Shown here one piece after another: positions 43,437 to 51,732 of a stretch of 64,000 nt of DNA. Origin of the DNA: Acidimicrobiia bacterium. GTDB taxonomy: Bacteria > Acidobacteriota > Vicinamibacteria > Vicinamibacterales > CAVVIG01. The first letter of the stretch is position 1. Each line of letters begins with the position of its first letter. The stretch covers positions 1 through 64,000 of the forward strand of contig VFZL01000005.1 in NCBI GenBank assembly GCA_016871175.1, given 5' to 3'. Below the pieces are notes generated by a model, which worked only from the letters and a program-made list of their open reading frames with translations, was not told the origin of the DNA and ran no database searches. Made by a program: the position numbers and the translations under genes.

Positions 43437-43820
43437 ACGACCGCTCGAAGGGAGGCGCATCGGGCTCCTCGAAGCGCGAAAGCGGCTGGAGTTGTCTGCG
43501 CTCGTCACGTGAGCAGGCGGCGTGGCGACATGCGCACCAGCGTTGCGAGAGGCGCCGACTGACGTCGATCTGGCTCCCCTTCTGCGTGAGGTGACTGGTG
43601 GCCGATATGACATCGCGGTGGTGCTGACAGCGGTGGCCATGACGAGCTTGTGCGAGGCCGCCGATCACCTGGGGGTGCTTCAGAATCTGCGTGAGGCCCT
43701 CGGACGCATGATGCTCGCGTGCCGAGGGCCGAAACCACTGCTCGTGCTCCGACGTCTCGGCGCGTGCCCAGAGATCGTGACGACGCCGCCACACACCAGC
43801 ACGGAGCTCATCGAGGCGTT
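43426..43820 (+). pseudogene. hemD: Uroporphyrinogen-III synthase (HemD-like) fragment with in-frame TGA
   Basis: ATG 43426 (GGAGG 9 bases upstream) overlaps the flavoprotein's end by 11 bases. It reads 'MPGRRPLEGRRIGLLEARK' and so on to 'ALVT', then TGA at 43510-43512 where an Arg codon (CGA) fits, then continues in the same frame: 'GGVATCAPALREAPTDV', 'DIAVVLTAVAMTSLCEAADH', 'CRGPKPLLVLRRLG', 'TSTELIEAL'. These are HemD motifs, as in the siroheme-related copies placed in nitrate loci. The homology ends at about 43820, where the frame meets narK sequence, so the last third is missing. Doubly inactivated. Confidence 0.72.
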
Positions 43821-44591
43821 GACAGCGGCACCGTGCTGGCGAACCTCCTCGCCCCACGTTTCGCGGAGTCGGTCGGATGGCAAAACGTGTTCGGTTTGGC
43901 GCTCATCCCGCTCGGGTTGGTGTTCGTGCTGTTCCTCGTCGCGGCGCGTGACCCGCCGGTCGTGCCAACCGCTCGCTCGGCGCGCAAGTATTGGAACGCG
44001 ATCTCGCACCCAGATGCGCTGTGGTTCTGCGCGTTCTACTGCATCACCTTTGGTGGTTACGTCGGATTGAGCAGCTTCCTTCCTCTCTATTTGCACGACC
44101 AGCTCGAGATGTCGCCCGTGACTGCCGGTTCACTGACGGCTGCCGCAGCGTTGGCCGGAAGTCTCTCCCGACCCGCAGGAGGCTACGTGGCCGACCGTTT
44201 GGGTGGCACGTCGGTGTTGCAGGGGTTGTTCGCCGTGATCACCGTCTGCTACACCGCGCTTGCGACGTCGCCTTCGGCGGCTCTGATGCCCCCGCTGCTG
44301 CTCGTCATGATGGTCGCCCTGGGACTGGGCAACGGGGTAGTGTTCCAGCTCGTGGCGCAGCGCTTCGCGAAGGAGATCGGGAGCGTCACGGGTATCGTGG
44401 GTGCCACAGGTGGCATTGGGGGATTCTTGCTGCCGACGCTTCTGGGCGCGTTCAAGCAGGCGACAGGTTCGTGCGGGCCCGGTTTCGCCACCATGTCCAG
44501 TTTGTCGCTTGCTGCGGTCGTCGCGCTCAGGCTGTCGCAAGACCGCGCAGATGCCGCTCCGATGATCCCAGTGGCGCCGCGGGATGAATAG
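43821..44591 (+). pseudogene. narK: NarK-type nitrate/nitrite MFS transporter, C-terminal fragment
   Basis: About 256 codons starting abruptly inside a NarK motif: 'DSGTVLANLLAPRFAESVGWQNVFGLALIPL' corresponds to the conserved 'SGTVL' segment in the middle of the first half. It continues through about seven helices ('FGGYVGLSSFLPLYLHDQ', 'GSLSRPAGGYVADRLGG', 'GATGGIGGFLLPTLLG') to the natural end. Roughly the first five helices are missing. The joint with hemD sequence lies at GTTGACAGCGGCACC (43819-43833). A GTG at 43833 could start translation, but half a transporter should not function. Confidence 0.78.
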
Positions 44592-44597
44592 GAAGCT

Positions 44598-46235
44598 CTA
44601 ACGGGCTTCAGCGGCGTATTTCGCCGCGAACTCGGCTTCCATCTTCGCATCGCGGGCAACGACCGCTCGGGCCTGGTCGCTGCGCGTCTGCAGACAGTCG
44701 TGGCACACTGAACCGTCAACGACGTGACCATCGGTCGAGAGACTCCTGGCCTGCATCAACTTCCTCAACGCTGCCGCTGTGGTGAGCTGTTCTTTGTAGA
44801 AGTCGCTGTAGCTCAAGCCGTTCGCGATCGCGAGCGGCGTCCAGCCGCGTGAGTCCTTGGCATCCAATGCCGCACCCTTGCTGGCGATATACTCGGCCAC
44901 CGCCGGCACGCCCCGATACGCTGACCCGTGGAGCGCCGTCTCGCCATAGATGTTCGTGGCGTTGACGTCCACGCCCAGCTCGACGCACATCTTGACCGCT
45001 TCGAGGACCTCGTCTTCCTGGCCCGCCAGCGATCCACCGTCCTCGCCCGGATTCCAGATCATCAAACCGGAAGCGACCATCAGCGAAGTGGTGCCATCCG
45101 CCGAGGGAAGCTTGGCGTCTGCGCCGGCCTTCACGAGTGCCTTCATCACCTCGACGTCGGTGTTCTTCGCCGCGAGGAAGAACGCGGTGGCACCGAGACG
45201 GTTGAGGCGATTCCGCTGACCATCCTTCATGCCGTTCTTGGTCATGCGCGCGTTGATCTTCGCGCCTTTGGCGAGCATCTTCTCGATCACCAGAAGGCTG
45301 TCCACGGTTCCGGTGGGGATGGGACCTGGCGTCCCGAATCCGATGTTCGGCCGCCGTTCGCGAACGGCCTGATGCAGCGCGTTCCAGCCAGCGCCCGCCA
45401 GATTGGGATCGGCACCCTGATCGAGCAAGTAGTCCGCGACTTGCCAGTGAGCGTTGGCGGCGGCGACGACCAGCGCGCTCTGCCCGTCGGAGAGCGTGTC
45501 ATTGAGGTTCGCGCCCGCCTTGACCAGCTCCTGGACGGCTTGCAGCGCGCCCGCTCGAACGGCGAACAGCAGCGGCGTGAAGCCGGTGGGCTGCGGTCCA
45601 GTGAACGTGTTGCCGGACTCGGAGACGCGCCCGCCGCCGCGACTGGAGATGTTCGTTCTGGTGCTGAAGTCCGCTCCCGCCTCGAGCAGTGTCCGCACCA
45701 CGTCCGCGTTGTTACGCGCGGCGGCCCACATGAGCGCCGTTTGCCCACGGGACGTGTCCTTCGCGTTGACGTTCGCGCCCCCCTCGACCAAGGCTTTCAC
45801 CGCGTCCGCTTTGCCTGAGCGCGCGGCCGTCATCAACACTGTTTCACCTTCGGGGAGCGCCGCGTTGACCTCCGCGCCCGCACGGATCAGGAGGTTCAGC
45901 ACCGGGGCGCTGCCGTTGACCGCGGCCAGTGCGAGTGGCTGGACGCCGTACCGGTTCGTCGCCCTGGGTGATGCGCCGGCCTCGAGGAGCAGCGCCACCA
46001 GGTCACGGTCGTCGGCTTCGACCGCGTAGTGAAGGGCGGTGCTGCCGTCAGGTGTGGTCTGGGCGGTGCTACCCGGGCGCTGCACCAGCGTCCGCGCAGT
46101 CTGCTTGTCGCCGCGCTTGACCGCATCGATGAGCGACGTGTCGCCAGCCGCGAACGCGCTGACCGCGAGAGCGAAGCTCGATACACCCGCTACGCACGCG
46201 AGCCACCCGATTCGCCGAACGACTGTGCTGTGCAT
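44598..46235 (-). CDS. Exported ankyrin-repeat protein (cassette B)
   Basis: 545 residues from ATG 46235 (GAGG 9 bases upstream). The much longer open frame upstream is only a shadow of the DUF1552 gene. A signal peptide ends at 'AFAAG'. About ten ankyrin units follow, such as 'DGSTALHYAVEADDRDLVALLLEAGASP', 'TVLMTAARSGKADAVKALVEGGANVN', 'GQTALMWAAARNNADVVRTLLEAGAD' and 'GETALHGSAYRGVPAVAEYIASKGAALD'. The C-terminus adds a segment absent from the cassette A protein, with 'GSVCHDCLQTRSDQA', a CxxC that could bind metal or form a disulfide but is not a haem site. Last gene of a probable five-gene operon. Confidence 0.86.
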   Translation of the reverse strand: MHSTVVRRIGWLACVAGVSSFALAVSAFAAGDTSLIDAVKRGDKQTARTLVQRPGSTAQTTPDGSTALHYAVEADDRDLVALLLEAGASPRATNRYGVQPLALAAVNGSAPVLNLLIRAGAEVNAALPEGETVLMTAARSGKADAVKALVEGGANVNAKDTSRGQTALMWAAARNNADVVRTLLEAGADFSTRTNISSRGGGRVSESGNTFTGPQPTGFTPLLFAVRAGALQAVQELVKAGANLNDTLSDGQSALVVAAANAHWQVADYLLDQGADPNLAGAGWNALHQAVRERRPNIGFGTPGPIPTGTVDSLLVIEKMLAKGAKINARMTKNGMKDGQRNRLNRLGATAFFLAAKNTDVEVMKALVKAGADAKLPSADGTTSLMVASGLMIWNPGEDGGSLAGQEDEVLEAVKMCVELGVDVNATNIYGETALHGSAYRGVPAVAEYIASKGAALDAKDSRGWTPLAIANGLSYSDFYKEQLTTAAALRKLMQARSLSTDGHVVDGSVCHDCLQTRSDQARAVVARDAKMEAEFAAKYAAEAR

Positions 46236-46272
46236 CACGCCCGCCTCACGGTGTCGAGTGGAGAAGAGCCGG

Positions 46273-46310
46273 CTGCGAGTCCCGGGTCGCTTGGCACTCG
46301 AGACTCGCAG
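46273..46310. terminator. Inverted repeat between DUF1552 and ankyrin genes
   Basis: CTGCGAGTC (46273-46281) and GACTCGCAG (46302-46310) pair exactly over 9 bases with a 20-base loop containing further CGAGT words. In the transcription direction it lies between two operon genes, so it may attenuate or protect the mRNA rather than end it. Confidence 0.4.
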
Positions 46311-46324
46311 TCGGAACGAAGGCC

Positions 46325-47656
46325 TCAGAGGTCGGTGAGCCGGCCCGTGCTGTCCGCAATCTTGTCCACGTGGACGCCGAGTTTGTCGAGGATTGACACG
46401 CCGAGGTTCATGAACGGCGTATTCAGCTCGTACTTCAGATGGCGATTGCCGGCGAGCTTGCCGCGGCCGCCGCCGATGATCGCGACAGGCAGATCGATCG
46501 GCGTGTGATGATCGCCATCCCCCATGCCGGCGCCGTACACGAAGATGCTGTGGTCGAGCAGCGATCCGTCCCCGTCCGGCGTTTGCGACAGCTTCTCGGC
46601 GAAGCGCGCGAACAGCGACATGTGGTACGTGTCGATCTTCGTCTTCTGCTGGATGTTGTGCGGATCCTGCTGGTGGTGTGATACCGGGTGATGCGACTCC
46701 GGCACGCCAATCCACGGATACGCCCGCGTGCTCGACTCCCGTGCGATCTGCATGCAGCTGACGCGGGCGAGATCTGCCTGATACCCGAGTATGAGCAGGT
46801 CCATCAGCAGCTTTGCGTGCTCGTCGTACTCCTCGGGGACGCCGGCGGGCTGCGCAATGGTCGGCAGCGGATTGCTCTCGTTGTTCCGCTCGGTCTTCTG
46901 GATCCGCATCTCGACGTCTCGGACGGCGTCGAGATAGGTGCTCAGGGTACGGCGATCCTCGGCACCCACGCGGCCGCTCAGGCGCGTGAAGCTCTCGGTG
47001 ACCGAGTCGAGGATGCTGCGATCCTTGCGCATCTGCTGCAGCCGCGCGCCGATGCTGCCGCCGTCGCCGAACATTCGCTGGAAGACGACCCGTGGGTCGC
47101 GCTCGTGCGGGAGCGGAACGTTCGGCGTACGCCACGAGGTGGAGTTGAGGTACGCGCAACTGTACCCGTTCTCGCAATTGCCGACCATGAAGCTCGATTC
47201 AGTCGTCAGCTCGAGCGACCGCAACGGCGTGTCCTCGCCGAGCGCGTCGGCCGCGTACTGGTCGATCGTCTTGCCAGCCGTGATATCCGCGCCTTCGGTT
47301 CGCTTTGGCAGGACTCCATTCAGCCATCCCGCATGCGCTCGCGTATGGACGCCGCCCCCCTCGTTTGGGCTGATGACGCCCAGGTTGCTGAGGCCGGTAA
47401 CGACGGTCAGCTGCTTGCGGAACGGCTCGAGTGGCTTGAGCACGGGCGTGAACTCGAAGTTCGCCCCGCCGTTGCCTTTCGGATGGAAGTTCGGCAGGTA
47501 CATGCCGTTCGGCACGTAGAAGAATCCCAGCCGAGGAATTGCCGTCGCCGCCGCTGACAGAGCCGGCACCATGGCGTCGAGCAGCGGCAACGCGACGGAG
47601 GCTCCCAGGCCTCGCAGGAAGGTCCGTCGGGGCAGTGCCATCTTCGTGATGAACAT
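46325..47656 (-). CDS. DUF1552 protein with Tat-like signal (cassette B)
   Basis: 443 residues from ATG 47656 (GAGGAG 8 bases upstream). The leader 'LPRRTFLRGLGASVALPLLDAM' is twin-arginine. It matches the cassette A DUF1552 protein in order: 'GFFYVPNGMYLPNFHP', 'GLSNLGVISPNEGGGVHTRAHAGWL', 'SLELTTESS', 'VPESHHPVSHHQQDPHN', 'FVYGAGMGDGDHHT' and 'ILDKLGVHVDKIADSTGRL'. His/Asp-rich motifs suggest a metal site. Exported and folded before transport. Gap to the upstream DUF1592 gene is 47 bases. Confidence 0.88.
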   Translation of the reverse strand: MFITKMALPRRTFLRGLGASVALPLLDAMVPALSAAATAIPRLGFFYVPNGMYLPNFHPKGNGGANFEFTPVLKPLEPFRKQLTVVTGLSNLGVISPNEGGGVHTRAHAGWLNGVLPKRTEGADITAGKTIDQYAADALGEDTPLRSLELTTESSFMVGNCENGYSCAYLNSTSWRTPNVPLPHERDPRVVFQRMFGDGGSIGARLQQMRKDRSILDSVTESFTRLSGRVGAEDRRTLSTYLDAVRDVEMRIQKTERNNESNPLPTIAQPAGVPEEYDEHAKLLMDLLILGYQADLARVSCMQIARESSTRAYPWIGVPESHHPVSHHQQDPHNIQQKTKIDTYHMSLFARFAEKLSQTPDGDGSLLDHSIFVYGAGMGDGDHHTPIDLPVAIIGGGRGKLAGNRHLKYELNTPFMNLGVSILDKLGVHVDKIADSTGRLTDL

Positions 47657-47703
47657 CGGGCTGGCTCCTCGGTTTATCGACAATCCGCCTTCAAGTTTCA
47701 ATC

Positions 47704-50211
47704 TCAATCTTCCGTACTGGCACGTCGCATGGTGAACGGGTAGCTCTTGACGATGCCCACAATCAACGACTGGAACGTGTACCGATCCTTGCCCGCATCG
47801 GCGACGATGCGGCGGACGGCGGTCATGTCGTAGGATTCCAGGCCTCGGCCGAGGGCATACGTCAGCATCTTCTCGGCAATCGTCGTCGCGAACCGCTCCG
47901 GCCGCGAGGCGAGCACGGTCCGCAGCTCGGCGACCCCGTTGAACTTACTCCCGTCCGGTAGCTGGCCCGACGCGTCGATCGGGTTGAAGGATTCGTCCAC
48001 CGTTCGGAAGCGTCCGATCGCGTCGAAGTGCTCCAGCACGTAGCCGGCCGGATCGATCATGTTGTGGCACGCGGCGCAGACGGCGTTTGCTCGGTGTGCG
48101 GCCATCCGTTGGCGCATGGTCTGCACCCGCGCCTGGGTCTTGGCCTCCGGAAACGCCGGGACGTTTGGCGGCGGATCCGGCGGTGGCGAGCCGAGGATGT
48201 TGTTCAGGATCCACTTGCCGCGCAACACAGGCGACGTGCGGATGGCGTGCGAGGTCACCGTGAGCACCGAGGCCTGGCCGAGAATGCCGCCGCGCGGGCT
48301 GTCCGCCGGGAGCTCGACGCGGCGGAAGTGATTCCCTTGCACGCCGGTCATCCCGTAGTGTGCCGCGAGCCGCTCGTTGAGGAACGTATAGCGCGCCGTG
48401 AGCAGGTCGGTGATCGGACGGTTCTCGCGGACCACGCTGTCGAAGAAAAGCTCGCTCTCCGTGTTCATCGCCTGCCGCAGGGTCTCGTCGAATGCGAGGG
48501 AGAACGGATCGCCGGGACGAACCGTGCTGATGTTGCGAATGAGCAGCCATTGGCCGGCGAAGTTGCGCGTAAGCGCGATCGTACGCGGGTCGTTGAGCAT
48601 CCGCCGCGTCTGCCGCTCGAGCATCGCTGGATCCTTCAAGCGACCCTGCGCCGCCACCTCGAGCAGCTCATCGTCTGGGATGCTGCTCCAGAGGAAGAAA
48701 GAGAGGCGAGACGCCAGCTCGAGGTCGCCCACTCGATACGCCAACGGCGCGCTCGCGCGACTCGCAGCGCCCGGCTTGGTAGGCGACGTCGGATCGGCTT
48801 CGACGCGGAAGAGGAAATTCGGATCGACCAGCAGGCGGCGGATGGCCGCCTCGATGCCGGCTTCAAAGCCTTCGTCTTCCTGGCGGGCGGCATCGTAGAA
48901 CGACACCAGCATGCCGACGTCTCTCGGGCTCGTGTGGCCGCGATACGCTCGACGCGCCAGTCGCTCGAGAATCCGCTTCGCGCACGCGCTCTCGGATATG
49001 CCACTGCCCGGCCGGCAGACGAAGACCTGGCGCCGGCTAGGCGTGTCACCGGGGCCTGTGGCGCTGTGTGGACCAATGATCGTGAGGCTCGTCACGACCG
49101 GCATCGAGCCGCCGGGTCCGCCCTCGTTGCCCGAGATCCGCGGATTCGGGAACGGCTCGCGCACCTGTTCCAGGAGGTCCGGGGGCCTGCGATAGAACGC
49201 GATGCCGACATCATGCGGCCCTGCGGTCACCGGCAGCCGGACCGCGAGTTGTCCGCTGACCTCGTAGACGCCGTTGGGCTGACGCGCATCGGCGGGGGCG
49301 AACTCGAACACCTTGACCTGCTCGCCGTCGATGGTCAGCTCGAGCTTGTGCGCCGCGCGGACGCCGCCGACGCCGGTCACTTCGATCCTGAATTCGTATT
49401 CGCCGTTCTGCGGAAAGCGATGCCTCGCCAACGTCCCGCCGCGCGTGCCGAACGGAAGTCCCGCGACGCGATCGTGCTGCTGCACGTCGGGTGCCACGCG
49501 ATACGATTCGCCATCGGGCGTGGGCAGTGGACTTCCGACCGCGCTTCGTGCGATCGACTTCGCCGCCGCCAAGTATCGCTCGAGCAGCGCTTGCGACAGT
49601 CCGAGGACGCCCGCCATGTTGTCGAAGCCGTAGCTGGCGTCGTCGGCCGGCAGGAGGTCGGGTGCGTCGATATCCACCGCAAGCAGATCCCGGATGGCGT
49701 TGGTATATTCGGTGCGGTTCAGTCGATGGAAGGTCGCCGTCCGGCCGGGATTCGGGTTCTTGTCGAACGCGCGATCCAGCTCAGTGGTCAGCGACGTGAG
49801 AAATCCGTGGAGCGTCGCCTCGTCGGGGCGAGGCATTCCGGCGGGTGGCATCATGCCGGCACCGACCTTGCGGATCACGCGCTCCCACACCGGCGCGTTC
49901 GACGCGAGATCGGTGGTGAGCACGTCTGCCAGCGATAAGTTGCCGTTCTTGGTGCGAGCGTTGTGGCAGCCCACGCAGTAGCGGGTGACGACCGCGACGT
50001 GCGGGGAAGGCGATACCGTCGACGTCGCGCTTTTCGCTCCCGCCGCAGACGTTTGCGGACCGCTGGCCGACACGCTCGACGCGCTGAGCGCCAGCGCGGC
50101 CACCGTGGCCAGCGTCCGAAACGACGCCAGGAGGTAGGGGCTCCTGGCGGACGAGAAACGCGCGAACATCGACGTCATCATGACGAGGGTAGGCGCCGGC
50201 CGGCGAGCCAT
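47704..50211 (-). CDS. DUF1592-family di-haem cytochrome protein (cassette B)
   Basis: About 835 residues if ATG 50211 is used; ATGs at 50181, 50178 and 50169 are alternatives closer to the signal peptide ('TVAALALSASSVSA'). First haem site CVGCH near 79-83, then 'GAGMMPPAGMPRPDEATL'. Later blocks match the cassette A protein: 'RLNRTEYTNAIRDLLAVDID', 'LARRAYRGHTSPRDVGMLV', 'ELASRLSFFLWSSIPDDELL', 'RTSPVLRGKWILNNILG', and the second haem site CAACH near 711 in 'CAACHNMIDPAGYVLEHFD'. Pro-rich 'PPPDPPPNVPAFPE' precedes it. Role unknown; probably periplasmic electron transfer or haem-dependent catalysis. Confidence 0.9.
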   Translation of the reverse strand: MARRPAPTLVMMTSMFARFSSARSPYLLASFRTLATVAALALSASSVSASGPQTSAAGAKSATSTVSPSPHVAVVTRYCVGCHNARTKNGNLSLADVLTTDLASNAPVWERVIRKVGAGMMPPAGMPRPDEATLHGFLTSLTTELDRAFDKNPNPGRTATFHRLNRTEYTNAIRDLLAVDIDAPDLLPADDASYGFDNMAGVLGLSQALLERYLAAAKSIARSAVGSPLPTPDGESYRVAPDVQQHDRVAGLPFGTRGGTLARHRFPQNGEYEFRIEVTGVGGVRAAHKLELTIDGEQVKVFEFAPADARQPNGVYEVSGQLAVRLPVTAGPHDVGIAFYRRPPDLLEQVREPFPNPRISGNEGGPGGSMPVVTSLTIIGPHSATGPGDTPSRRQVFVCRPGSGISESACAKRILERLARRAYRGHTSPRDVGMLVSFYDAARQEDEGFEAGIEAAIRRLLVDPNFLFRVEADPTSPTKPGAASRASAPLAYRVGDLELASRLSFFLWSSIPDDELLEVAAQGRLKDPAMLERQTRRMLNDPRTIALTRNFAGQWLLIRNISTVRPGDPFSLAFDETLRQAMNTESELFFDSVVRENRPITDLLTARYTFLNERLAAHYGMTGVQGNHFRRVELPADSPRGGILGQASVLTVTSHAIRTSPVLRGKWILNNILGSPPPDPPPNVPAFPEAKTQARVQTMRQRMAAHRANAVCAACHNMIDPAGYVLEHFDAIGRFRTVDESFNPIDASGQLPDGSKFNGVAELRTVLASRPERFATTIAEKMLTYALGRGLESYDMTAVRRIVADAGKDRYTFQSLIVGIVKSYPFTMRRASTED

Positions 50212-50234
50212 CCCATCCGGCGCCGTGCAATCGC

Positions 50235-51668
50235 CTACTGCTGCTGTTGGGTCGTTGCAGCGGGCGCCTTCGCCTTCCGCTCGGCCACGATTCGGTTGTA
50301 GTCGTCCTCGGTGATGTAGACGAACACCTCGTTGGCGTGCGCCATCTCGTCGACGCTTCGCTGCCCGAAGGTCACCCACTGCGCCGGGTCGGGGTTGAAC
50401 TTGTTCGCGGGCGAGTTGTCGTGCCACGCCGTGGTCTTGAGGATCGTGCCCTTCGGGAACACGGGCGCCGAGTCCTTGTCGTAGACGTAGTTGATGTGCC
50501 AGTTGAAACGATACTGTGGCACGGAGTTGATGACCTCGGTGCGGCCGTCCGGGTAAATGGCTTCCATGGAGAACGCCTTGCCGCGGAAGTGCATGTGCGG
50601 CTGGAAGTTCAGCATGATGGCCGGCGCCGGCAGTGTGGTGTACGCGTCCAGCCGCGTGATCTGGCCGGGTGGGATGTCGATCTCATGCGACTTCATGTAG
50701 CCGACCGCACTCATCATCGCGCGATACTTCGGCAGCTTGCCCTTCGGGTAGAACCAGAACGCCGTCTCGACGAGCGCGGGCGTTTCCTCTCCGGACGCGC
50801 TCAGGTGAATGTCCCAGCCGACCTGTGAGCCGGCCCGGAGAAACTGTCCCGCTTCGTGCTCGACGTACAACTCGCCGTTCTTGCCGACGGCCCACTCGGA
50901 GAAGCCCTGACCGGACGGCGGCGGATCCTGTAGCTTCGAGGGATCCTCTGGCTTGTCGCTCGGATAGAGCACCGACGGATCGACCTTGCCCGTTCGCGCC
51001 GACCGCAGGAAGTCGCGGACCTCGGCGGTCTCTTTCTGGAACAGCATCGTCGTCGCATGATGGACGACCTTGCGCGACCGCTTCGCCGGACGCGTTTCCG
51101 TGCCTGCCACCCAGCGATCCTCCGGAACAGCCGGTGCGCCGCGCACTTCCCACCACCGGTCCTGCGAGACCGCGGGCATCGAGTAGTCGGGCGACTTCAC
51201 GATCAGGTCCGGCGGCCGGCCGAAGTAGGCCGCGAACTCCCACACGTCGTCGGACGGCCACACCTTCGCCTTCGGCGCGTCCTTGGGATCGCCTTGCGGC
51301 GCGCCCGCGTCCACCCACCGCGCGATGAGGTCGATCTCACGATCGGACAGTGACCGATCGTTGGCGAACTTCTGAATGCCGACCGTGCGGTCGACATACC
51401 ACGGTGGCATGTCGCGCTGCTGGACCTTCAGCTTGATCGAGCGGATCCACGGACGGACTTCGTTGTAGCTGGCCAGCGACATGGGCGCCATGCCCTCGCC
51501 GCGGTGGCAGATCTCGCATTTCTCTTGGAAGATCGGCGCGATGTCCTTGGTGAACGTCGGCGCTGCCGCTCGCGCCGTTTGTGCCTGCGCCGAGGTCGCC
51601 GCGACGAATACGGCGGCCGCTGCTCCGAGCACGCCACGCGCCACCCACCCACGTCGTGTTTCGATCAT
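50235..51668 (-). CDS. Exported cytochrome c fused to a copper type II monooxygenase-like domain
   Basis: 477 residues from ATG 51668 (GAGGG 5 bases upstream). A signal peptide ends at 'SAQAQ'. A haem c site CEICH (51-55) is in 'FTKDIAPIFQEKCEICHRGEGMAPMSL', with 'QQRDMPPWY' as likely Met ligand region. The C-terminal half resembles the copper type II ascorbate-dependent monooxygenase (PHM) C-domain: 'IMLNFQPHMHFRGKAFSMEA' with His-Met-His near 357, and 'FNWHINYVYDKD'. The arrangement suggests haem-to-copper electron delivery for an oxidation. It lies 23 bases before the DUF1592 gene in the same orientation, so it is part of cassette B's operon. Confidence 0.83.
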   Translation of the reverse strand: MIETRRGWVARGVLGAAAAVFVAATSAQAQTARAAAPTFTKDIAPIFQEKCEICHRGEGMAPMSLASYNEVRPWIRSIKLKVQQRDMPPWYVDRTVGIQKFANDRSLSDREIDLIARWVDAGAPQGDPKDAPKAKVWPSDDVWEFAAYFGRPPDLIVKSPDYSMPAVSQDRWWEVRGAPAVPEDRWVAGTETRPAKRSRKVVHHATTMLFQKETAEVRDFLRSARTGKVDPSVLYPSDKPEDPSKLQDPPPSGQGFSEWAVGKNGELYVEHEAGQFLRAGSQVGWDIHLSASGEETPALVETAFWFYPKGKLPKYRAMMSAVGYMKSHEIDIPPGQITRLDAYTTLPAPAIMLNFQPHMHFRGKAFSMEAIYPDGRTEVINSVPQYRFNWHINYVYDKDSAPVFPKGTILKTTAWHDNSPANKFNPDPAQWVTFGQRSVDEMAHANEVFVYITEDDYNRIVAERKAKAPAATTQQQQ

Positions 51669-51732
51669 TGGTCCCTCGCTTTGATGACTCCAGGAGCTCC
51701 TACCCCCTGAAGTGCCTACCTGCCTGCCCGCG

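Noticed and set aside
44598-46235. CxxCH haem site in the ankyrin protein's C-terminus
   Set aside because: The segment reads VCHDCLQ; the two Cys are CxxC but no His follows the second, so it is not a c-type haem site.
46236-47177. Extension of the ankyrin frame by 314 codons upstream
   Set aside because: It runs through the DUF1552 gene in another frame, and the signal peptide begins at 46235.
48028-49938. 636-codon plus-strand open frame opposite the DUF1592 gene
   Set aside because: It is the antisense shadow of a gene with clear haem and domain motifs; composition is Arg/Ala/Gly-rich and it has no recognisable motif.
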